Part shown: positions 24,738 through 34,830 of the stretch, piece by piece
Layout: each line of letters begins with the position of its first letter
Numbering within the stretch: position 1 is the first letter of the stretch
Origin: Episyrphus balteatus
Taxonomy: Eukaryota > Arthropoda > Insecta > Diptera > Syrphidae
Reading direction: 5' to 3'
Assembly (NCBI RefSeq): GCF_945859705.1
Contig: NC_079134.1
Location: forward strand, 13,123,545 to 13,187,544
Length of the DNA stretch: 64,000 nucleotides
Notes under the pieces: generated by a model
What the model was told of the DNA's origin: nothing
Seen by the model: only the letters and a program-made list of their open reading frames with translations
The model's database searches: none
Translations under genes and position numbers: made by a program

Positions 24738-26076
24738 GTTTAGAATGGTCATTTCACTAAACAAAATTGAAAAAAAAAAAAAACACAAAAACTAAAAATT
24801 TTTCAAATGAGAAAAACTGAAGGAAAAACAAACTGAAGAAGCATCACAAGCAATAAAGTAGATTACCCCAGTCCCGGTCCAGAAATAGAATTTTTTTCTT
24901 TCTCCCTACAGACAACAACGACACGGACGCCGAGCGTACGCTTCTGCTGACGCGAACTAAAACAAATAGTTGGTCTGCCTCACACTGCATTTTTCACTTG
25001 TACGCGTTTGTGCCATGTGGAAAGAAATGTGGATTTGATGAAATTTATGAGAATCCAAATGCAAACGTTCGATGACTGCGAGACTCTTGTGAAATATTGA
25101 CCATTGATGGAGGTTAGGTTTGTAGGGAGGCTTTTTGTTTTCTTGTATAATTTTGAGTTCTTTGTATAGAATTTTTAATTGAGTCACATTTTTTTTCGTG
25201 GAACTCAAAGGATACAAAGATTTAAAATGAAAAGGTATACAAACAAAAGAAATTTAAATTATTTTAGCAATTACAGGAAAAAAGCAATAAATGTAGCACA
25301 AAGTTGTCACAAAAGTGTCACAACTTAAAGATGTTCAAAGTGTTTATGGAATATTTGATTGACAGTTAAATGTGTAACACAAGTTTGTCTTTTCCACGAC
25401 AGATTGACTTTATGAAATTAAAACAAACTTTGTTGTCATTGTTTTTAAGATATATTACCGGAAAATTAAGGAATTAAAAGACGTTTTGAATATATCAAGG
25501 AAGGAATTTCTTTTCAGTATTTTTTCTCAGAAAGTTAAAGAAATTCCTGTTAATCTCATTACCATTTAAAAATTAAAAACCATTGAAGTTGAAGAAAAAC
25601 TTTGTTTTTAATTGGCGCCCAATTTGAAACCAAATGGCTTTCTTTAGTTTATTATAAAGACTTTAACACCGATTTGTTATGATGCTATCTACACTGATTT
25701 TACTATGGCATTTGACAGGGATTCATTCATTCAAGGATCACTAATCGAACTAAATCTATATAATAATTCATTTGGTTTTCTCAAGGAAACCACATAGGTC
25801 AGGCTGTTGTAAATTCATGCGTACAGCATTAAAAAAATAATCTTAAATAAAATGCACGTCTGTGTGGTTAAAGTATTGATTTGTTTTAATTTGATTTTAT
25901 TAAGAATTCTAAAAACCGTATAAATGTTTTAAAAAATCGGAAGATGAACATTTTGTTCAACCACTGAGTGTAAGTGTTTATATAATTCCGAATAGAGTGT
26001 GTTGGCATCTGGGCCAAAGTTATAATTCACATTATTTGCACGTTGTCAACATTCACTGTGGCGTATACGTTTTTTT
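24738..26076. other. Non-coding DNA, no gene seen
   Basis: The stretch includes a short GC-richer patch at about 24865-25000. Frames are short and without recognisable domains. Confidence 0.5.
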
Positions 26077-26782
26077 ACTTGCTCTATAGGGCAAGTACCT
26101 ATTGGTTTCGTGTAGAAAAAAAAAATCGAGGTTTTAATCAAAACCAACATTACGATGATGGAGAAGATCAAAAAAGTGGTTTTCGTCATGCCGTCTGTGC
26201 GTGTGTGCGTGTGTGCGTCCATCTGTACATCGAGCTACGGCCTAAACGGATGGATGGATTTGCTTGAAACTTGGTACAGATGATTTTTACGTAATTCCCT
26301 AGACCCGTTTTTTTTATTTTTTTAATATCTCCATTTTAACGCATACCTCCCATATAACGTTTTCGAGGTATTGCAAATTTCTCGAAAACGGCTCTAACGA
26401 TTTCGATCAAATTTGGTGTGCGGAATACTCTTATTGATTCCAAAAAAACTGCGTTTTTAGTTTTTTTCAAAAAAATGCGGAGAACGGAAATATGGCGTTG
26501 CCGTTTTTTAAAAATTGGCATATTTTTTAAGTTCATATATGTCATCAAAGCATTAGTTATTTTATTTAAAATTTACAGAGATCATTAAGTATAAAATGTT
26601 AAAAAAAAATATTTTTAAAAACATTTTTGAAAAAAAAAAATTTTTTAATTTAATTTTTTAACTTTTGATTTTTTTTTTTTTGATTTTTTTTTTCTACAAA
26701 ATCTTAAATTTCCAATAGATATTTAAGATAAAGATACTGTGAACTACAAGAGCAAGTACGTGCGACCCAGTCGTGCATTTTA
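26077..26782 (+). mobile_element. Interspersed element copy B (706 bp)
   Basis: It starts with the near-perfect palindrome ACTTGCTCTATAGGGCAAGT (26077-26096). It continues through TTGGTTTCGTGTAGAAAA, an ATTACGATGATGGAGAAG block, a GT-rich GTGCGTGTGTGCG block, GATGGATTTGCTTGAAACTT and TTTCTCGAAAACGGCTCTAA. It ends with GAGCAAGTACGTGCGACC and GTCGTGCATTTTA at 26782. Order and spacing match copies A and C. No protein is encoded. GAGCAAGTAC near the end can pair with ACTTGCTC at the start, so the element has short subterminal inverted repeats. Confidence 0.75.
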
Positions 26783-27061
26783 TTTTTATCAAGGGGCACG
26801 GTAGTGCCCAGCCAAGTTCTCTAGCAACTTTGGCACTACACCCTTATTTACAGGAAACAACTCAGGCCAATTTCGACCCCCCTCTAACTTCTACACCAAA
26901 GATGCTAGAAATTTCAAACTCACTACATTTGTTGAGCTGGTCGAAACCAAACACCTCACAAAATTTCAGCCTCCTACGATGAGTAGTTACTGAGATATAG
27001 GGCTTCAAAAATCGCAAAAACCGTAACTGACTCACTGACTCACTGATTCACTGACTCACTG
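26783..27061. repeat. Leader of the satellite block, with an 8-bp microsatellite
   Basis: Just after copy B is a GGGCACGGTAGTGCCC inverted repeat (about 26795-26810). After that comes unique-looking DNA and a run of GACTCACT units (27026-27071, one unit altered) that leads straight into the 147-bp array. The whole stretch from about 26790 to 28852 may be a single repetitive element. Confidence 0.5.
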
Positions 27062-28852
27062 ACTCACTGACAGATCATCAAAATTATGGAGTACTTCCCG
27101 ATGTCGTAGAAACTTGAAATTTTACACGGTGATAGGACTTGTGGTGTATACAAAGGAAAAAATCGAAAATTTGAGATTTTCAATTCAGGGGGCGTGGCAT
27201 CCGCCCATTTCCGCTGAATTTTCACCAAATATTATAGAGCACTTCTGATAGTCGTAGAATCTTGAAACTTGGTAGAATGGTAGAGCTGGTAGTTTATACA
27301 AAGGAAAAAATTTAAAATTTGAGAATTTCAGCCAGGGGCGTGGCAACCGCCCATTTCCGCTGAATTTTCATAAATTATTATAGAGCACTTCTGATTGTCG
27401 TAGAATCTTGAAATTTGGTAGAATAGTAGAACTGGCAGTTTATACAAAGGAAAAAATTTAAAACTTGAGAATTTCAGCCAGGGGGCGTGGCATCCGCCCA
27501 TTTCCGCTGAATTTTCACCAAATATTATAGAGCACTTCTGATAGTCGTAGAATCTTGAAACTTGGTAGAATGGTAGAGCTGGTAGTTTATACAAAGGAAA
27601 AAATTTAAAATTTGAGAATTTCAGCCAGGGGGCGTGGCAACCGCCCATTTCCGCTGAATTTTCATAAATTATTATAGAGCACTTCTGATTGTCGTAGAAT
27701 CTTGAAATTTGGTAGAATAGTAGAGCTGGTAGTTTATACAAAGGAATAAATTTAAAATTTGAGAATTTCAGCCAGGGGGCGTGGCAACCGCCCATTTCCG
27801 CTGAATTTTCATAAATTATTATAGAGCACTTCTGACTGTCGTAGAATCTTGAAATTTGGTAGAATGGTAGAGCTGGTAGTTTATACAAAGGAAAAAATTT
27901 AAAATTTGAGAATTTCAGCCAGGGGGCGTGGCAACCGGCATTCCCGCTGAATTTTCATCAAATATTATAGAGCACTTCTGATTGTCGTAGAATCTTGAAA
28001 TTTGGTAGAATGTTGGAGCTGGTAGTTTACACAAAGAAAAATATAAAGTTTGAGAATTTCAGGCAGGGGGCGTGGCAACCGCCCATTTCCGCTGAATTTT
28101 CATAAATTATTATAGAGCACTTCTGATTGTCGTAGAATCTTGAAATTTGGTAGAATAGTAGAGCTGGTAGTTTATACAAAGGACTAAATTTAAAATTTGA
28201 GAATTTCAGCCAGGGGGCGTGGCATCCGCCCATTTCCGCTGAATTTTCACCAAATATTATAGAGCACTTCTGATAGTCGTAGAATCTTGAAACTTGGTAG
28301 AATGGTAGAGCTGGTAGTTTATACAAAGGAAAAAATTTAAAATTTGAGAATTTCAGCCAGGGGGCGTGGCAACCGCCCATTTCCGCTGAATTTTCACCAA
28401 ATATTATAGAGCAATTCTGATAGTCGTAGAATCTTGAAATTTGGTAGAATAGTAGAGCTGGTAGTTTATACAAAGGAATAAATTTAAAATTTGAGAATTT
28501 CAGCCAGGGGGCGTGGCAACCGCCCATTTCCGCTGAATTTTCATAAATTATTATAGAGCACTTCTGACTGTCGTAGAATCTTGAAATTTGGTAGAATGGT
28601 AGAGCTGGTAGTTTATACAAAGGAAAAAATTTAAAATTTGAGAATTTCAGCCAGGGGGCGTGGCAACCGGCATTCCCGCTGAATTTTCATCAAATATTAT
28701 AGAGCACTTCTGATTGTCGTAGAATCTTGAAATTTGGTAGAATGTTGGAGCTGGTAGTTTACACAAAGAAAAATATAAAGTTTGAGAATTTCAGGCAGGG
28801 GGCGTGGCAACCACCCATTTTCACTGAATTTTCATCAAATATAGAGATTTTA
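27062..28852. repeat. 147-bp satellite with a five-unit higher-order repeat
   Basis: The anchor GGGGCGTGGC recurs about every 146-148 bases (144 in two places), with the core at about 27191, 27337, 27483, 27631, 27778, 27925, 28069, 28216, 28363, 28510, 28657 and 28801. That gives 12 anchors. Units 2-6 match units 7-11 one by one. For example, the variant CCGGCATTCCCGCTG occurs only in units 6 and 11, and the GGCATCCGCCC form of unit 3 recurs in unit 8. The array therefore has a higher-order period of about 732 bases. Most units contain the inverted pair GGGCG and CGCCC, seven bases apart. The 147-base unit is a multiple of three, which explains two long minus-strand frames of 49-residue repeats. 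These are not taken as genes. Confidence 0.9.
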
Positions 28853-28885
28853 TATTCTACAGCCATACCTTGCAAAAAGTAGTGA

Positions 28886-29239
28886 AATCACAACAAAAAC
28901 ATTACTGTTAAAAAAAGAGCCAAGTTCTCCTATGTTGAAATTATGCTGGCACAAAAAGTAGGTACTGAGATGTAAAAGTGTACCAAGTTCTAAAGTTTGG
29001 GTTCAAATTCGTATCAATAAAATTTTGATTGTTTACTTGGCAATTTTTGAAATAACTTTAAAAATCGATAATTAAGAAAAATTGTCAAGAGAACAATCAA
29101 AATTTTATTGATACGAATTTGAACCCAAACTTTAGAACTTGGTACACTTTTACATCTCAGTACCTACTTTTTGTGCCAGCATAATTTCAACATAGGAGAA
29201 CTTGGCTCTTTTTTTAACAGTAATGTTTTTGTTGTGATT
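28886..29239. repeat. Nearly perfect inverted repeat, arms about 150 bp, loop 56 bases
   Basis: The left arm (28886-29035) and right arm (29092-29239) are reverse complements along their full length. The only difference seen is a 2-base GT insertion near 28980. The loop is 29036-29091. It begins about 35 bases after the end of the satellite. A transcript across it would form a long duplex. It may be a Foldback or MITE-type element or a hairpin-RNA locus. No target duplication was found. Confidence 0.9.
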
Positions 29240-29304
29240 GGTTTTAATTGGTTTATTTCATTTAGTTGCAAATTAAACGATAATAAAGGACGTTTTTTTC
29301 TTGT

Positions 29305-29665
29305 ATTAAATTGAACGTTCTACAAAAAAAAACCTTTTTATTCATAATTTTTTTTTTTTATAAACCACCCGTTTCGAAGTTATTCAACTTTAAAATATAA
29401 AATGTAATGTTTTCTTAATTTTTTCCAATTTTTTGACGAAATTATTAGGTTTAAAAAAAAAATTGGCACAGTTTTCAAATTTGGTTGTATTCTATGTTGT
29501 TTTTTGTTTTCACAGATCCTTTTAATTAACTGTCAAAATCCTAATCCTATCGTATTAGAATTTTTTAATAAATTCGAACTATTTATTTTTTTCAACTAAA
29601 AATAATTTTTTTTTTTTTTTTTGTTTTAATTTTCTAAAAACATTTTTGTAGAGCGTTCAATTTTA
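29305..29665. mobile_element. Small inverted-repeat element (MITE-like)
   Basis: AAATTGAACGTTCTACAAAA near 29308 and its near complement with GAGCGTTCAATTT near 29650-29662 form terminal inverted repeats of about 21 bases with one mismatch. The interior is T-rich and encodes nothing. TA dinucleotides near both ends might be a target duplication, but this is uncertain. Confidence 0.5.
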
Positions 29666-31479
29666 TAAATGAAAATGATTCAATCTAGCCTTTTTGATGA
29701 ACCATTAAAAAGTTATAAAATTACAAACTCAAAAACTCAATCTTTCCCATGTAAATCATAAGGGAAATAGAAATTTTCTATGCGGCAGTACTTAGTATTA
29801 ATATTAAGAGCTGTAGCTTTTACAGGATTTTTTTTCGTCATTTCCAACAAACCAAAAAAATATACATATATATTTTTTTTTTGAATCAGTCTAATATACA
29901 GATACACCCTGTGAATAAAATGCAATAGGTACCTACTTATGAAATCAAGTGAAAGGGTGCTTTTTTTTGACTTTTTAATTTTATTTTGGAGAATTTTGAG
30001 AATTTTTGGGAATTTTGTTCTGAAGGAATTATTTTATTATATTTAATATTTAAGAATTAAATATTAAAATATTTTTAGAAGAATATCATTATAATTGAAA
30101 ATGCCTTATTAATATTTAAGCTTTATTTAAAAAGCAAAATACAAAAACTCATTTCCTAGAAATGAGATCATCTGCCACGAGCTCAGCAAAGATACTGATA
30201 ACAAAAAAAAAAAGACGGATAAATAAAGAAATTCCCCAAAAATGAGCTTTTCACACTTCATTGCATCAATTAAGCAAAAAAACTATAATCTACTTAATTT
30301 CGAAAACTCAATTTTCTACCCTGTAATAAAATCATCACTTCATAAGGCACATAAACTAGGTATACGATACTTTCAAAAATTTCATAATTTATAAATCCCA
30401 AAATAAAAGAAAAAAAATCTCAATTTGTATCCCCAAAAAAAATTGTTAAAGCAGCTTATAAAGCACCTCTCAAAACAAAGTACAAAAACAAAATACAAAC
30501 TATTACAAAAAAAGCTTTTGCATTCCATCATCATTAATCCGCTTCTACTTATGAAAAAGAACAGAAGTTTCCTGCTGCTGCTGCTATTTCTGCTTCCTAA
30601 CGAAAAGATTGTGCTCGCACGTATGAGAACTAACCTTTCAACATAGTACCTATCCGACACCAACCAACTCCATCATCCACATTTCCACATCCATCTTACT
30701 TCTTACCTATTGAAAATTATAATTCAGGAAAACACTTTCTTATACACATTTCTCTCTCTCTCTCTTTTTTTCTGATTTTCAATCCATCGTCGATATAAAT
30801 TCAATAGAACTCAGCAACAACAACAACACAAGGAGAGCTTATATGAGTACTATAGGAGGAAAATTGTTGTTGTTTTTTATTTGAGATATCGAAAAGAAGG
30901 AAATTTTATTACCACCACATGGAACCACCACATTGTTAGTTGTTGTTTGTTTGTTTTTTTTTTTTTTTTTTATATTTAGAACTCAGGTTCTTTTTCGAAG
31001 CTTCTCCCAACAACACCATCAGCCTCCCCCGTGTCGTCGTTGTCATCAACATCATCATTGGGTGGAAATCGTTTCTTTTACACTTTTCCTTCGAAACAAC
31101 CCGATTGCGCCATATAAACCCTGATTCACCATTCTTTTTGGATGATGGTCTTGTATTCGGTGTTGCCGGATTCTTTTAAGTTGCTTCTGTTTCTGATGGT
31201 GGCTGCTGTTGGTGCTGCTAATGTTGTCACATGCATACCTGAGCATCCAAAGCGCATGAGCTCTCTTTTTTTTGTATTTCTATTTTTTTATTATTTTGTG
31301 TCATGTTAGTCTCTTTGGAGATTTAAAATCTATTATTAGACAAGCCATTTGGGGTGCTTTTAGGGTTGCCAAGAGATTAGTTTTGTGTTTGATAAAAATT
31401 ACCTTATTTATAAAACAAACCTGCTATACAATATACATAAAAGAATACAATTGAACCAGCAAAGGAAAAAAATTAAATA
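29666..31479. other. AT-rich non-coding DNA, no gene seen
   Basis: Low-complexity patches are present: a TC run near 30750, CAA/CAACAA near 30815 and a T run near 30952-30971. A GC-richer patch at 31010-31230 is trinucleotide-rich. Overlapping short frames there are composition effects. Confidence 0.5.
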
Positions 31480-33515
31480 AATGGTATAACACACATTTTT
31501 TTAATACGATTGGTATAAAAGTTAATCTACGAATTATCTCAAGCTTAATTTTAAAGCAATCGAAAGGTAAAAGAAAAAATCGGTGATTTTTTTTAGTTAC
31601 AACCCTGTTTTTTACAAGCTATAAATTATTTCCACCTGAATGGTATAAAATGAAAAATTCTTAAAGAATACAAACTTTTACCTCGCATAAGAGTAAAACC
31701 TGTTGGTGAATGTGTTCTTCAGTGAAATTCATATAACTTTGCAATTCAATCCTTTTATTTATATTGGTAAGGATGTCGAATTAACCTCCTCAGATCACTG
31801 AGGCAAGTCATTCAATATTAAATTGTTACAAAAGTATACTATTTGTACATATTGTACTTTAAAAACTAGAAGTTTTAATGACAATACCTCTTCTCGTTCT
31901 ATTGACAAGACATGAATTCAGTCATAAATGTTCAATGTAATAATTTCAGCTAGCACCTATAAATGGTATAAAAAAGTAGCCCATCAAAAATGTGTGATAT
32001 TTTATACGGTGATTTTTTAATAATTAATTTTTAATAGTTCTAGGTTCCTATAAAAGTTTATACCAAACATCCAAATTAAAAAATTATATGTTAAATAGCT
32101 GTCTAAATTTGTATTTATTGTTTCGTTGGTTGCTTGACACAAATTAAAAAGTAATGAAATATCTTACATACTTACATATATGATTGGTATAAAAAAAACA
32201 ATTGAAAAGTAATACTTTTTTTCACTTGTACACAAATTAAAAAAAAAATAGCATCAAATATATGTAATTATTTGTAGATTTCTATATTTTATGATTGGTA
32301 TAAACTCACCCAATCTAAAAAAAAACTAACATCTGAGAATCATAAACGGTGTTACTTTACACTAAAGGTACCTTGGATAATACCATATCGCTGTTCACTA
32401 CTCAAATATTTTTACCTGATTGGTATAAAAATCAACACTTGCTGTGATTGGTATAAAAGAGAAACCAAAATCAAAAATTACAAGATTTTGGAATTAATTA
32501 TCTTGATTGTATAAGAAGTAAATCTTAGCCAACAAAAGAGATTAGTATAATGCCACTTATCCATTTAAAGCGGCATTTTCATAATTTCAATACATTATTA
32601 ATTACCTGAATGTTATATAACAACAAAAGTTCTCTATCGTCATTTCTACCAAAAATTATTGTTGATGTTTCAAATCTTATTGGTATAAACTCACAAAGTC
32701 TCATTTTGAAAACAAAACTTTAATCCGTATTTATTTATCTATATAGATAATGTTATACCAATCATTCTCGTGTGGGCATTTATACAGCTTGACATATCAA
32801 TCTTCGGATTGGTATAAGCCGGTATAAATTAACTTTGACAAATATGTACATTTTTTACTTGCCCTAGGGCAAGTATTGGTTTCATATCGAAAAAAAATTT
32901 GAGGTTTTAATCCAAACAAACATTACGATGATGGAGAATTCCAAAAAAAGTGGGTCTCGCAATTCCGTCCGTACGTCTGTACGTCTGTGCGTCTGTGTGG
33001 TTGTGCGTCCATCTGTACACATTTCCACAGCCTAAACAGGTGGACGGATTTTCTTCAAATTTGATACAGATGATTTTTATGGAATTCTGAAAGTTGGTTT
33101 TTTTTTGTTTTTTTTTATATCTCGTTTAGAACATATACCTCCCATACAAAAAAATACGATATTGCGAATTTCTCGAAAACGGCTCTAACGATTTTGTTTA
33201 AACTTTGTGAACGTAATATTTAAAGCAGTGGAAATAAAACTGCATTTTTATTTTTTTTTTAAAGCCAAACAACAAAACAAAAATTTTCATGCCCTAAATG
33301 TCGGCTCTTCCCCCAATATCAATTTTTTTTTCAATTAAGAGCCAGCTTTTAAAATCTACAAGTAGACTAACATAAACTGCAAGAGCAAGTACGTGCGACC
33401 TCAGTCGTGCATTTTATTTTTTCTTGATTGACGAAAAAGGACAAAGTCAAATTGATGATTAGACAAAGCATTTGCTTCTATCAAAGTTGCTTATAGAACT
33501 TTATACCAATCATGA
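31480..33515. repeat. GATTGGTATAAA motif array, interrupted by copy C
   Basis: GGTATAAA, usually as GATTGGTATAAA, occurs on the plus strand near 31483, 31508, 31640, 31966, 32183, 32293, 32418, 32440, 32678 and 32808 (double). As TTATACCA it occurs near 32062, 32752 and 33500. That is at least 13 times in 2 kb, irregularly spaced, in both orientations. A copy of the interspersed element (32857-33416) sits inside and so arrived later. No coding frame or clear terminal repeats are visible. The motif contains a TATA-box-like core, but its function is unknown. Confidence 0.65.
32857..33416 (+). mobile_element. Interspersed element copy C (560 bp), nested
   Basis: It begins with the perfect 18-bp palindrome ACTTGCCCTAGGGCAAGT (32857-32874). 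It has the ATTACGATGATGGAG block, GTCTGTGCGTCTGTG-type repeats, TTTCTCGAAAACGGCTCTAA, and the closing GAGCAAGTACGTGCGACC and GTCGTGCATTTTA. It is shorter than copy B because the A/T-rich centre is reduced. Its position within the GGTATAAA array gives a relative age for the two repeats. Confidence 0.75.
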
Positions 33516-33516
33516 G

Positions 33517-34550
33517 ATAAATTGAGGAAGATATTTGTAACATTGCTGGCTTAATATTTTGTGACAGTGGCGGCGTTTTAAAGTGAAAAGAATAAATATT
33601 AAATACTCTTTTTTCCAACGTTACCTTTAAAAAAAAATTTCTGCTCGGGCGCCATTTTTATAGTTTAAGAGTTTTTTTTTTCATTTAATTGTTTTGATCA
33701 CCCGGGCTCCATTTTTTACTTCCGAAGGCAATTTCAGTCGATTTCCTACCAATCTAGTCTTATTTGGGGTTAGGTGAAAAAAAAATCATTAAAACATCCA
33801 CCCGATGGCAACCCTAATTGCAGAAAAACCAGCAACACCAACCAAACAGCAGCAGCACCAGCCCACCACCAAGCACAATATTCATCCAAGAGTTTGCTGC
33901 TACTTCTGTTGCTGTTGCCTATGCTTGTGCTTCTACCAGAGAAGAAAAAGTCGGCTTTTTGAACGTGTTGTTCTTGGAAAAGTTAAATCAGACATTTTGA
34001 CGAGAGCTTTTATTTTTTCGTATATGTGTCTCTCTATAGATATTATACCTATAAGCGGCATGCCACACAGAGTTGCTTCATATAGCTTCGCCTTCATTTC
34101 GATACTTGTATAGTTTCTGTCGCTCGAGAGAGAGAGAGTTGAATGAGATATATGGTACCTAACAGCTAGTCAGTATTGGCTCATAAGTTCTCTGGTGATG
34201 TGGTAAAGGAGAAGACTCTTTTTAAACAAGAAAAGCACCAGAACCAGCCAGCTAACAGCAGCGCAACAATTTATAAAAAAACAACAACAACAACAAAAAG
34301 GGAATAATATTGTTTTTCGGTTTTTTTTTTTTGTCCACTTTATTTTGGCTTTAAGCCAATGAGACCAAATAATAACGACCACCGCATCAAACTGAAGCAG
34401 AAGCACAGTACCCAGCAGCTGCTGCTGCTATTGCCGTGAGACGAAGACGACCAAACGACGACGACAACATCACCAGAATCATCAGCGGCCGTGTTTTTTT
34501 TTTTTTACTTTTTTTGCTGGTATTCATGTTCAAGCCTTTGTGTACCACAC
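33517..34550. other. Non-coding DNA with trinucleotide-rich patches
   Basis: CAG/CAA-rich and GCTGCTGCT patches occur at 33825-33930 and 34255-34435, and a GAGAGAGAGAG run at about 34122-34137. The overlapping 60-100 codon frames here are rich in Q, S, L or C and change from frame to frame, as expected of microsatellite DNA. Confidence 0.5.
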
Positions 34551-34559
34551 ATCATATCG

Positions 34560-34830
34560 ACATCACAGTCTGCTGCCGCCAGCAGGCACTCTAAGGTGTA
34601 CGTGAGTGATTTTTGAGTGCGAACCGCGTGCGATTTCGTCGCCATAACGCCTTCGTCGCCGCCAGATAGTCTTTCAAGACCCCAAACTTTATTAGCTCTT
34701 CTTCCAACTTAATCGGTCAACTTATGTAAAAAGTGAAGATAAAAAACAAAGTTGAAGATCTCAAAAGAAAGTAAAAAGGTGACGCCGCGACGAAGACCGT
34801 TCGTTGGGGCCAACACATTACCGGTGTCAC
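34560..34830 (+). promoter_or_regulatory. Possible promoter and 5' leader
   Basis: This is one of the few GC-richer, low-repeat stretches. It contains GTGAGTGATTTTTGAGTGCG, CGTCGCC repeats and then an A-rich, frame-poor tract (about 34720-34775) of the kind seen in insect 5' untranslated leaders. It is preceded by GAGAG and CAACAACAA patches that are common near insect promoters. No ATG frame follows on and no conserved exon was found nearby. The call rests on composition only. An enhancer or plain sequence bias is equally possible. Confidence 0.2.

Noticed and set aside
27062..28852. CRISPR array
   Set aside because: Regular repeats, but the 147-bp unit has no unique spacers and the context is eukaryotic.
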